DNA from: Ophiura sarsii
Lineage: Eukaryota; Echinodermata; Ophiuroidea; Amphilepidida; Ophiuridae
Direction of reading: 5' to 3'
DNA length: 64,000 bases
NCBI GenBank assembly: GCA_035610835.1
Contig: CM069449.1
Coordinates: forward strand, 61,838,292 to 61,902,291
Position numbers and translations under genes: made by a program. The notes under the pieces are model-generated. The model saw nothing but the letters and a program-made list of their open reading frames with translations. It was not told where the DNA came from and did no database searches. Shown here piece by piece: positions 54,655-64,000 of this stretch; the first letter of the stretch is position 1; every line of letters starts with the position of its first letter.

Positions 54655-55138
54655 GGGATCACGTCAAAACTCGACCGCGAGGCAACGGCTGGTTCCGCCC
54701 GGTTCTCACAAAACGTGTCGTCTGTTATAATGTACACACATAATGAGGTCAAATAGTTACACTCTGGTGAACACGACCGGTTGATAGTGCCTCGTCACAC
54801 GCGTGAGCAATAAATTCTTGAAGTAATGGGCTCTCAAGTTTCAGTTGACAACCAGTACAATACAGCTATTGATTTTCGCTGGGTTGGCTTTTTCAATCTG
54901 TTTATAGCTCAATTAACTTTTTTAAATCAATACCGAAAGTCCAAGGGTGCGCTATATTGACCGCAAAGTAACAGATTCATAGTGTAAATTGGTCTGGTTA
55001 CAGCATTAAGTCAACCGACGGTTGTTCAGTGTTGCATGCGTGAATATTCATATACCAGTAAAACAGTTGACCTGAAAGAACAGGGTGGAGCCGAACGTAA
55101 CCGGGGGTCAACGGGCGGTCGAGTTTTGATGTCTTCCC
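54655..55138. mobile_element. MITE with GGGA(T/A)CACGTCAAAACT ends and TTA target (Harbinger-like)
   Basis: GGGATCACGTCAAAACTCGA then CCGC pairs with GCGG then TCGAGTTTTGATGTCTTCCC at about 20 of 24 positions. TTA stands on both sides (54652-54654, 55139-55141). A 3-bp TTA/TAA duplication is typical of PIF/Harbinger. Length is 484 bp, no transposase. Confidence 0.8.
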
Positions 55139-55139
55139 T

Positions 55140-57245
55140 TACCTACATTAGAACCGATATAAATATTTAATTGGCGAAGATTGTCATGGTGGATTTGTCA
55201 TTTTGACTTTTTGTGGATTGGCTTTGGGGATTTAGGTTTGTATGATTAACTAAATGAAATTCTAAGATAAATGTAATTGGCTTTTGGCATTGTTTACATC
55301 TCAAACTTTGGCTTTCATTCCCTGGCTGCCCTAGTGTTCTTCATCACAAGTAAGGTTTGGCCATCACTCATGGGTAATAAATTTGATTAAAATATGAAAT
55401 AGATTTTTTTTTATAAACAAACAATTTAAATTATTTTTTTAGTTTAGACTAATCTTGGTAATTTTAAGTGAATTGTCAATTTCTTACACCAAACTTGATT
55501 TCTTTGCATTGCAATTATATAATTCAAGTCCAAAATGTGACAGCATGAAATAAATTGTAATTCACTTACATTTTATTCATAACCCATCCCCAAAGAAGAA
55601 ATTTCACGCTTTAGAACAACTCAATCCTCTTCCTGTCATTGTTTAGCCTGAGGTTCTAACTTCTTTATTTATGCAATGCATATTCCTTCAATGTCATATT
55701 GGGGACTACTTCAATTGGTTCTGGGTACTTCCTTGGTTGGGTGTCCTCCGTAGTAATCCGCAGGGAAGTTATAACAGGATGTGGGAGGTCACAGGGGGGA
55801 TGGAACGGGAAGGAATGAAGAACAGGGGGAGGGGCTGGGTTTGTGTTAACCGGTATCGCATCACAGTTTGCGCCACCATCAAGCACAACTGCGACGCACA
55901 TTTGTGCATGTATAGCAAACTTGCTACACAACATTTTTGACTCGGGACACTATTTTTTCCTTCCGAAGATCCGATTGATTTTAACTTACTATTATTAGTG
56001 ATGTAAATGGTCCATTTCACGCCATTTAATCACATAGTATTCCGTATTTGGATACGTTTAAATTGATAAACTCACTTCATTCGTCGAGTTTACTCGCCAT
56101 ATGACACGTTCCAGACTGATTGTTTACAAATTACATCATACATTTACACTTCTTAACAGTATATGATACACACGGGAATTCCCATTACATGTACAGCTCA
56201 GATGAACATGTACGCAATTGATTATGCCGTAAACTTCAACCTGACTTTCGACCCGGGCCTGACCATTTTCCAATATAGGGGTGAGAAAGAGAGGGGCGAG
56301 TAATCGTGCTGTAAATAATGAATGGTTTTAATTATTGTTTGCTTCTGAGCGGGTCAGCGGACAGCTAATTAGTAAAATTATCTGAAATATATATTGTAAA
56401 TATTTGATTTTATCAGTCTTCTTCCTATTCTAGAAAACAAATTACTCGGAAATCGCAAATGTTTAAAATTGTACCAAAGCTCAACCCCACCCTTTTTTAA
56501 ATCGACCTAATTGAAAATAGATTTAACGGATCAACAGCAAATTGGAATTAAAAGTAGTAAAACAAAACTGCTATGCAACATTTGTAAATTGCTATACAAA
56601 AAAATAATTGCATAGCAGTTTTGTTACACACAAAAAATCCTTAACACACACCCTGGGGAGGGGGTTAAATAAATCGTCTGTGCTGAAATATGATGAACTT
56701 GGTTTTGTTTGTGCATGCTGTGTTTGGGAACATTGGACAGGCAATACTGGAGCTCTGCAGTGAAATGTTATGTGATGTGATCAAGCAAAATCAGTCTGAA
56801 GTCAAAAATACAAAATTCAGTTCTCTACTTGATTGTACATACATATAATGGCTATTTGCAAAAGTGTACCAACTGTTCTTTCTTTAATTGAAGGCTACAG
56901 ATGGTATTTATCAAGACAATGTTATGTATATCACTGTTCTGTCACCCAGGCCCAACCCCCACCCGCTTTACCAACAATGCCATAATTGGCCTTAATTGTT
57001 CAGAAAATGTCATAAAAATGGTACAATTTCCTGCATCATCAAAGATAAATCCTGTACACTTTGCATGTCGCTGCACCAAGTAAGATTATTGGGTTATTTT
57101 TTATGGTAAGGACTTGATTATTTTAAGGCCAAGAAAAAAGGTTTGGTTGTCCATACATCCCTCGAACGTAGGGTCAGTCAGTTGGGTTATTATGTTTTCT
57201 TCTTTTAAAAAGTTTTAGGCATATATTCAGAATAAAAAATTAATA
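55140..57245. other. No exon recognised; 18-bp stem-loop at 56561-56625
   Basis: AACAAAACTGCTATGCAA (56561-56578) and TTGCATAGCAGTTTTGTT (56608-56625) are perfect complements around a 29-nt loop, a hairpin of precursor-microRNA-like size. Nothing else is recognised, and no NOMO exon was found. Confidence 0.4.
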
Positions 57246-57249
57246 CATA

Positions 57250-57450
57250 ATTAAGGCCAAGAAAAATAAGATCTGTCTCACATACCCCGTCCGCATAGTA
57301 TGTGTGGAGTCACTTATGCGGCATACCTCTATGTGGATGAGCCCAATTGTTGCCTTTTTTTTTAGTTGTCCAAAAAAAAGAGAACAAAATTGGCTCCGAA
57401 AGGGGGGGGGGGGGATGTGGGCCAAAAACGCAATATAAAAACAATTCAGC
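57250..57450 (+). repeat. Dispersed repeat, copy 2 (homologue of 51395-51590)
   Basis: See 51395. This copy carries a G13 run (57402-57414) just before the shared GTGGGCCAAAA. Confidence 0.65.
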
Positions 57451-57549
57451 AAAAACAAAATTGCTTCGGCTTAGAAGAATGAAACGTGTGATGTGATCAA
57501 GCAAAATGACTCTGACCTCGCAAATATTGATTTTGAGATATAACCAAAC

Positions 57550-57713
57550 CAGGGTTTAAAATACTTTTTGGCAATGAGGGCTATTTTCGAAAAAATCTGC
57601 CAAAAGTAGCCCTTTTAGTACATTTTACCATAGGCCAACATTTTCTCAGAGGGCGGCTATTTTGTGAAAACTGGGGGCTAATCACCCTTCGCCCTCATGT
57701 ATTTTGAGCCCTG
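57550..57713. mobile_element. hAT MITE, 164 bp, perfect 8-bp target duplication
   Basis: The ends CAGGGTTTAAAATAC and GTATTTTGAGCCCTG match at 13 of 15. Both flanks are AACCAAAC (57542-57549, 57714-57721). Inside are repeated AGGGC(T/G)ATTTT / AGCCCT phrases. Confidence 0.92.
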
Positions 57714-57922
57714 AACCAAACAAAGGATAGAATTTATTGTGTGTTCTATTGTTTTGAAAATTCTTAAATTTCTCATATCTTTGAAAGTAACACAGAATAT
57801 TGCATTGCGCATGATGATATTAGAAAACTTAAAATATAATATTGTTTGATTACAGACTCATTTTTGCTTGATATCGCCTCACATAATATGGTACCCATGC
57901 TATATAAACGAGCGTGTACATA

Positions 57923-58564
57923 TACACCTAGCACATAAAGTCCCTGCCCAGGTCCTTTGAGGTTGGCTAATTCAAAATATATGATCGGTACCAAAAATCT
58001 GAGATATACATTAAATGAGCAAATTTCTTCTCCGCAGTTTCAACAAAATCGAATGGATACTTTTAAAGTTATGTCGATTTCAATGACCGCGCATGCAACA
58101 GAAATGTTGCACTAGGTATAGGAAATCATTGATTTGTGTGTGATTTACCATAGACGGTAAAAATCGATGTTTTACCCGTCTATGGATTTACGCACTGAAA
58201 AACTCACAGAGCTTATCAGCTAAGACTTGTATTCTTCACAGCCAGATACACCCTTTGTCCCGCACATTGCGGTTATCACTAAAGACCTTATTCATCTGTC
58301 TCGTTCAGATAGCACACAGTTAAATGACAGTAATCACACACAAATCAATGATTCCTATACCTAGCGCAACATTTCTGTTGCGTGCGCGGTCATTGAAATC
58401 GACATAACTTTAAAAGTATCCATTCGATTTTGTTGAATGAGGTATCAAACTGCGGAGAAGAAATTTGCTCATTTAATGTATTTCTCAGATTTTTGGTACC
58501 GATCATATATTTTGAATTAGCCAACCTCAAAGCACCTGGGCAGGGACTTTATGTGCTAGGTGTA
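57923..58564. mobile_element. Foldback with ~210-bp arms, copy 1
   Basis: The arms run from TACACCTAGCACATAAAGTC to the mirrored GACTTTATGTGCTAGGTGTA. They share TTTGAGGTTGGCTAATTCAA, GATCGGTACCAAAAATCTGA and CGATTTCAATGACCGCGC. A nested hairpin CCATAGACGG..CCGTCTATGG lies at 58150-58187. Matching short frames on both strands (IIYFELANLK) are a consequence of the inverted repeat, not genes. Confidence 0.9.
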
Positions 58565-58954
58565 GTAGAGCTACATGTACCGCTCTTACTTATTGCCATA
58601 ATTCTGTCCAATTGAATATAGTATCTCGTAACTAGCTTCTCATTTATTATTTAACCTAATGTCCTCTCATCAATGCCATAATTGCGTCCAATTGATTAGT
58701 ATCGCTGTATATCTCATACATTATTTAACTTGCCTTGCTTAGCTGAAAGTAATGCTTGAAATGGCTCCCATACCTGATTAGGTCCTTGACACCACATTTA
58801 GCCTATTTTTTTACCAAAGCCCTTTTTATGAGAGTATACTTTGGTGTACAATATACTTTGGTTTACAATTTTTAATTAATTGTTTTGTGAAATACATATT
58901 TTTTTCTTTGCTTTTTATGCCATTAGTGTTGTTTTTCAGTGTGTCTGTTTCTTT

Positions 58955-59926
58955 GACCATTCAATGATCACCAAACTTGAAAGATGTATTAATGATATCA
59001 AGGCCTGGTCTAATGCTAATGATTTAAAATTAAATGAGGACAAAACTGAAGTTATTCATATTACTTCTCGTTTCAGAAACGCTTCTCATTTATCACCTGT
59101 TGAAATTGCCAATGTTCCCATACATCCTGTAAAAAGTGCACGTAACCTCGGAGTAATTTTCGAGAGTGATCTTAAAATGAATGACTATGTAAATAATATT
59201 TGTCGTTCAGCTTCGTTTGCTTTATACAAGATAGGTCGTATTCGGAATTTTCTCAATCAAAAATCTACGGAAATACTTATTCATGCTTTTATCACGAGTC
59301 GCCTTGATCAATGTAACAGCCTCCTTTATGGTCTTCCGAATTCACACATTGCAAAATTACAGAGAATACAAAACTCTGCTGCGAGGCTTGTTACACGCAC
59401 TCGTTATTATGATCACCTTGGTATTCATCACATTACACCAGTACTTCAGAAGCTTCATTGGTTGCCGGTATCATATCGTATTATGTACAAAATCATTGTT
59501 TTAACATATAAATGCATCCATAATTTGGCACCGGTTTATCTTCAAGAACTCATACATGAATACGAACCATCTCGAAATTTACGATCGGGTTCAAAACAAC
59601 AACTTATCAGTGCCTCTGTGTCAACTTTAACCTATGGTCATCGTTCATTTCGTTATGCTTCAGCTGAACTTTGGAATCAACTTCCGCTTCACATCAAGAA
59701 CTGTAAAACTCTAAACCATTTCAAATCGTCTCTTAAGACACACTTATTCACAATTGCTTTTGATGATTGATTACCCTGTTTACAATGTTTTTTGCATGTT
59801 CATCCACATATTGTATTATTCTTATATTGTAATGTAATTTCAGTGTTGTTATGTTATCTGTTAAGCGCTTTGAGACTTCGGTGGGAGGCGCTTTAGAAGC
59901 ACCGTTTTATTATTATTATTATTATT
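58955..59926 (+). mobile_element. LINE (CR1/L2-like), 5'-truncated, C-terminal ORF2 open
   Basis: An open frame (58880-59770) encodes the C-terminal part of a LINE ORF2 protein. Similarity starts at about residue 26 (HSMITKLERCINDIKAWSNA, then NDLKLNEDKTEVIHI), which follows the lost YADD catalytic motif. It continues with the thumb (RNLGVIFESDLKMNDYV), the LHWLPVSYRIMYKII stretch and the C-terminal HRSFRYASAELWNQLPLHIK. The frame has no stop or frameshift over 270 codons, so the insertion is fairly young. It cannot transpose alone because the endonuclease and catalytic palm are missing. The 3' UTR has GCGCTTTGAGACTTCGGTGG and ends in (TTA)n at 59909-59925. Confidence 0.9.
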
Positions 59927-59929
59927 GTT

Positions 59930-60785
59930 TGTTTGTTTTATTGGTCTGTTATTTTTTAGACCATTGTGGTCAGTTTTTGCTCAATTTCATGGATATTTCC
60001 AGATTTGTCAAATCTCTTGTGGAATTTTTTAGTTGATTTCATTCTCATGCCCGGTTGTTCATAAACACCCACTGCCTAGGCGCTCGGATAATAAGTTGTG
60101 ATTTATATGACTTATCATTTTCAAGGGTAATTCTGTCTTAACCTCATAGCAGGCCAGTAACACAAAAACACCCACAATAACACACAAAATACATACAAAA
60201 CCTCAAACAGTTTTTAAATATAGTCTGCCTAGTAACCATGCTACTTTGCTTACATGGTTAATTAACCCTTATTTTGAGCCTTAGCACAACAATGGTGCAG
60301 TTGTGTTTAACCATGCCTAAAAAAAATGATGCTCCGTGAGACAAGTCTGTTTTGCTGAAGTAATGTTCAATGGACCATATCTTGAAAACCACCCAACCAA
60401 AATAAATAATTTGTTCAGGGTAGATACTCCATTACCCATTCTTTGTAATAAAATAAAAAACACAGATATCAAATTACAGGAAGTGGAAAAATATCACTTT
60501 CATTTTGGGTAAACTTTTTATTGGGTCACCCTGTATGTAGCACAGCTTTTCCTGGTACAATTGTGTAACAACTGGTCTAAACAAAGCTTTGTATTAAAAA
60601 ATAATAATAGGCATTCAAGACCGGTATTAAACAGATATTATAAATTATTTGTAATTTAAATTGACACCTTTAAAACGTGTTAATTTTTGACACCTATAAA
60701 AGATGTCAACATCACATATATCTTGGCAACAAACAAGGTAAGTGGAACAAGCCCCGGGTCTCTATTTCCATCAAAATATCCTCAA
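59930..60785. other. No exon recognised; a mariner-like right end at ~60510-60537
   Basis: AAACTTTTTATTGGGTCACCCTGTA resembles the right end of a CAGGGTG-type MITE; no left partner was found. Confidence 0.4.
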
Positions 60786-60789
60786 TCCC

Positions 60790-61175
60790 TTAAAGGCATA
60801 TTATGTGATCTTTTCCAGTGAACGCCCACAATCCTCGAAAAAATTTGAAAGCAGATTTGTTTGCAGATTTACATTTCTGATCATAAATCATACATACATT
60901 CCAAGTTACAGGGCGATACGGTTCTTAATTACTTCAAAATCATGATTTTAGAGTCAAAATAAACTGTCGGAGTCTGCGCCAACAATTTTTTCTTTTTACT
61001 CTAAATTCACTCTAAAACCATGATTTTGAGGTAATCAGGAATCATATCGCGCTGTAACTTGGAATATATTCATGATTTATGATCCGAAATATAAATCTGC
61101 AAGAAAATCTACTTTCTAAAAAAGAAAAAGGAATAGAGGGCGCTCCCTGGAAAAGATCACATAATATGCCTTTAA
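60790..61175. mobile_element. TTAA-target foldback element, copy 4
   Basis: Same family as 16753-17132, full length, with TTAA at both ends. The centre differs (AACTGTCGGAGTCTGCGCC), so it is more diverged. Confidence 0.9.
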
Positions 61176-61179
61176 AGTT

Positions 61180-61715
61180 GGAAGGCTCGCAAAGTGTAAA
61201 CACAGTTTGGTGGATATTCATCTTCAATCTCAAACAAAGCAATTAACAAGGCGTGGAAGCTTTATCTCTAGCGACATTGCCCTTCTTTAATTATTCAGTT
61301 GGGTGACGGGGAAAACCCCACTGTTCTACCTGCAAACTGATCTCTCAGGTATAGGCAGTTGCTTGGGAGATTTTTTAAATTTCTTTATATGCAAATTCGA
61401 TTCCCAGGTGAGATCGTTTTCCCATAATTGTATCTTTTCTATCCACGACGGCGAACCTGTTTAAAAATATTTATAATATGTTGCTGAATGTTCAACAATT
61501 TTCAATATTTTCAGCAATTTTCAAAAACATTTCAATGTTTACAACAACAAAAAATCAAATTCAAAATATTTCAAAACTTTTTTTACAAAATGTTTAATAA
61601 AGAAAAGAAATGTGAGCTAAAATGGGTTGGTTAAGCCCGTAGAACAGGTTGGTGTTTTTTCCACCGCCTTACTTACCTCCAAGGATAACTATACTACAAC
61701 ATATTCTTAATACAT
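61180..61715. other. No exon recognised
   Basis: Unassigned AT-rich sequence. Confidence 0.35.
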
Positions 61716-61720
61716 ACTCC

Positions 61721-62342
61721 TACATGTAGCAACAAAAGTCCCGGACCAGGTGCTTTGAGGTTGGCTAATTCAAAATAGATAATCGGTACCAAACCAAAAT
61801 CTGAGATACATTAAATAAGCAAATTTCTTCTCTGCAGTTTAATACCTCATTCAACAAAATCAAATGGATACTTTTTAAGTTATGGTGATTTCAATTTCAA
61901 CAACAGCAAAGTTGCACTAAATATAGAAAATCATTGATTTGTGTGTGATTACGTACTGAAAATGTGTGTGTAAAAATAGCAAAGACTTTCATTCTTCACA
62001 GCTAGACACAACCTTTGTCCCGCTAATTGCGGATATCACTCCAGACCCATTCATCCAGTTACTTGGGTGGCTCGTTCAGCAGATAGCACAGAGTTCATGA
62101 CAGTTATCACACACAAATCAATGATTTCCTATACCTAAAAGTGCAACTTTGCTGTTGTTATGCGTGGTCATTGAAATCACCATAACTTTAAAAGTATCCA
62201 TTCGATTTTGGTGAATGAGGTATCAAACTGCGGAGAAGAAATTTGCTCATTTAAAGTTTATCTCAGATGTTTGGTACCCATTATCTATTTTGAATTAGCC
62301 AACCTCAAAGCACCTGGTCCGGGACTTTTGTTGCTAGGTGTA
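61721..62342. mobile_element. Foldback with ~210-bp arms, copy 2
   Basis: Same family as 57923-58564. The left end is TACATGTAGCAACAAAAGTC, the right end GACTTTTGTTGCTAGGTGTA. The nested central hairpin of copy 1 is absent. Confidence 0.88.
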
Positions 62343-62424
62343 ATACTTATAGAGCGCCTTACAACAAGTTCTCAAAGCGCTATTGCCAATATTTCGCTGT
62401 CATTTAGTCAGAATCGGAATCATT

Positions 62425-62830
62425 TCACTTCATTTATTTATTTAATCTTTCTTTATTGAGGGTAAACAGCTTCAGTGTCAAGCACTGCTTTCTAAGCAGG
62501 CCCGCATCATACAGGAAATATTACAGTATTTACACAGAAATTTTCAAATATTTACACATATGTACATGAATCAAACATAAATAGCAAAATAATATAATTA
62601 CATAATTAAGAAGTACTTTGCACACAATTAAAGTTTGTTAATCTTAGACCTAAATTGATGCACGGTCATGTTCTTCAGTTCAATTCTGACTGCTGATGGT
62701 AGGCTATTCCAGGCATGCCCTAACGTGAAATGTGTGCAAGCCTGAATTGGATTTAAATTTTGGCACAGCCAATGTTTTACTGATATATACATGGCTCTAG
62801 CTAGGCGCACACAGTATCAGCACTTAGATT
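62425..62830 (-). mobile_element. LINE 3' end, minus strand
   Basis: On the minus strand 62810-62628 encodes HAWNSLPSAVRIELKNMTVH and ends QFRSKINKL-stop, the 'W-N-S-L-P' C-terminus of a LINE ORF2. The 3' UTR runs to about 62435 and ends in an AATAAAGAAAGATTAAATAA-like A-rich tail. The upstream part is missing. Confidence 0.7.
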
Positions 62831-62834
62831 GTAA

Positions 62835-63640
62835 TATCACCCTTTTCAACAGCTCCCCAATTACCATGCAAAATGTATTAACTCTTTGATAGATCCCTCA
62901 AACAAGTAGCGCATGAAACAATGTTGTTATATACTTGACTAATGTTTACCACATGCTGTGTATAGGTCAAGAAGCGGTAAAACAAAGATCAAGCCGGGAC
63001 AAAAATTGGAGGATACTTTAATTCCGACAAATTGGCGACAATTCATCTTCACCGACTGATTGATCTTTTCTAATTCACTTTTATTTCAAGTGAAATGACT
63101 AAACATTCCAAATGATCTTCCAGTTTTATTTCAGGCGTAAAAAATTGTTTAAAAACTTGATTTTTTGACACTGGCCTACATTTGAGATTGGATATCGTGA
63201 CATGGTTTACTGTATATGGCGGGCAAACTATAGGGTGCACTACACTAAATGGGGTATCCCCTACCCTTAAAAGAGGTATTTAAACTAGAATCGGAAAGTA
63301 TGCATAGCAACATTCTCAATTTAAAAGACTTTACAGCAATACAATTGCTCAAATGCCTATGATTTTTGATTAATTATGATTAATGGGACATCACCTACAT
63401 GCACACTGGCTATAAAATGTGAATATCATATCATCTAGGTAAATTTTGAGAGATCTTTCAAATTTGTGTTTTTTACTGGAAACATTGGCGATTACGGTGA
63501 CATTTCCAAGCTCGTTAGAGATGTAGTCTGCTCCATGACCATTTTTTGGAAAATCAAGCAGGTTAGCCTACCAATTTTCTGCACATTTTGGGGAGAAGGA
63601 GTGATCATCAGCTATACTCTATTTGGTTGGCTTTATCTGG
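62835..63640. other. No exon recognised
   Basis: Unassigned. A frame at 63466-63699 runs into the next MITE and is not credible. Confidence 0.35.
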
Positions 63641-63645
63641 ACACT

Positions 63646-63790
63646 GGCATAAGTGATCTTTTTAGAGCGCCCTCTACTCATGATTATTTTAGAAAGTAGA
63701 TTTTCTTGCAGATTTACATTTTTGATAATAAATCATAAATATTTTCTAAATTACAGAGCGATACAATTCATAATTACTTTAAAATCATTA
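63646..63790. mobile_element. TTAA-target foldback, copy 5 (left arm only)
   Basis: It matches the left arm of 16753-17132 (GAGCGCCCTCTA, AGAAAGTAGATTTTCTTGCA, ACAGAGCGATAC) and stops at AAAATCATT, then A-rich sequence follows. The TTAA end is lost. Confidence 0.8.
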
Positions 63791-63812
63791 AAAAAATAAA
63801 GACAAAAAAAAA

Positions 63813-63886
63813 TACCCCAGTGAGATTCGAACTCACGTGCAAAAGTTTTCATAAGACCACCGCCTTAGACCACTCAGCCACAGTGA
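63813..63886 (-). pseudogene. tRNA-like sequence (Leu/Ser-type D arm)
   Basis: On the minus strand it has A box TGGCTGAGTGGTCTAAGGC, and T arm GTGAGTTCGAATCTCAC (perfect stem). The acceptor ends do not pair and no anticodon stem is clear. Confidence 0.55.
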
Positions 63887-64000
63887 CAGTTCCCGATTAT
63901 GGTGGCAGAGAATTAACTCTACCAAATACTTATTTGAATGTCGTTATTTCCCAATGACCATAAAATGCTGTCCGAGCCAGGGATAGAATATTTTGAAACA

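Noticed and set aside
58880..59770. The 296-codon frame as a host gene
   Set aside because: Its sequence is the C-terminus of a LINE ORF2 protein, with a LINE-type 3' UTR and (TTA)n tail; the ATG at 58880 lies upstream of the homologous part.
57773..62459. Similar short peptides (IIYFELANLK..) at 57.8, 58.4 and 62.2 kb as a gene family
   Set aside because: They come from the arms of a foldback element that reads alike in both directions; there are no other coding signs.
63813..63886. Functional tRNA-Leu or tRNA-Ser gene
   Set aside because: Acceptor ends do not pair and no proper anticodon arm can be drawn.

Overview
Kind of genome. The window is AT-rich animal nuclear DNA: spliced exons with GT-AG borders, large introns, non-LTR retrotransposon fragments and very many short inverted-repeat transposons (MITEs and foldbacks). 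One 100-base run of N shows it is a draft assembly. The only recognised host gene is NOMO. The repeat landscape suggests a marine invertebrate, probably a deuterostome such as an echinoderm or hemichordate; that placement is an inference. No bacterial-type gene, CRISPR array, rRNA or intact tRNA gene was found.

Host gene. The 5' end of a NOMO (nodal modulator) gene lies on the + strand. Exon 1 (32813-32950) carries the start codon and signal peptide, exon 2 is 43845-43980 and exon 3 is 44493-44593. Reading phase is kept across both introns. Intron 1 is 10.9 kb and full of transposons. Exon 4 was not seen in the 19.4 kb that follow, so the gene probably continues beyond the window. Upstream of exon 1 is a duplicated block of about 107 bp with two perfect CArG boxes. 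A 43-bp perfect inverted repeat has one copy just upstream of the start codon and the other 2.8 kb away inside intron 1.

Layout. 1-4.9 kb: dispersed and tandem ~101-bp repeats, each with a short reading frame for a Walker A (P-loop) sequence, plus two LINE 3' ends. 4.9-15.5 kb: sparse DNA with a LINE tail and three MITEs. 15.5-17.2 kb: a nested stack of three MITEs in a segment whose paralogue at 52.3-52.8 kb lacks them. 17.2-19.5 kb: a CpG-rich stretch, the assembly gap and a large hairpin with a recurring 18-bp motif. 19.8-21.5 kb: a hAT-type element and a tRNA-like sequence in an inverted repeat. 21.7-32.3 kb: poly-G/C-bounded repeats, a LINE with an internal deletion, a hAT MITE, foldbacks and tandem duplications. 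32.4-44.6 kb: NOMO with intronic MITEs. 44.6-64 kb: more foldbacks, tRNA-like sequences, a 5'-truncated LINE with a 296-codon frame, and TTAA-target MITEs.

Most notable. Two non-autonomous elements (36214-37129 and 45184-46422) share the terminus GGGC(G/A)ATTCCA. Each carries 6-8 copies of its own version of a 15-16 bp motif, many of them about 170-185 bp apart, and one copy is fused to the right terminus. The first has a 4-bp target duplication that an internal 'empty' copy of the same locus confirms. These may be clustered protein-binding sites of an undescribed transposon group. No transposase for them is encoded here.
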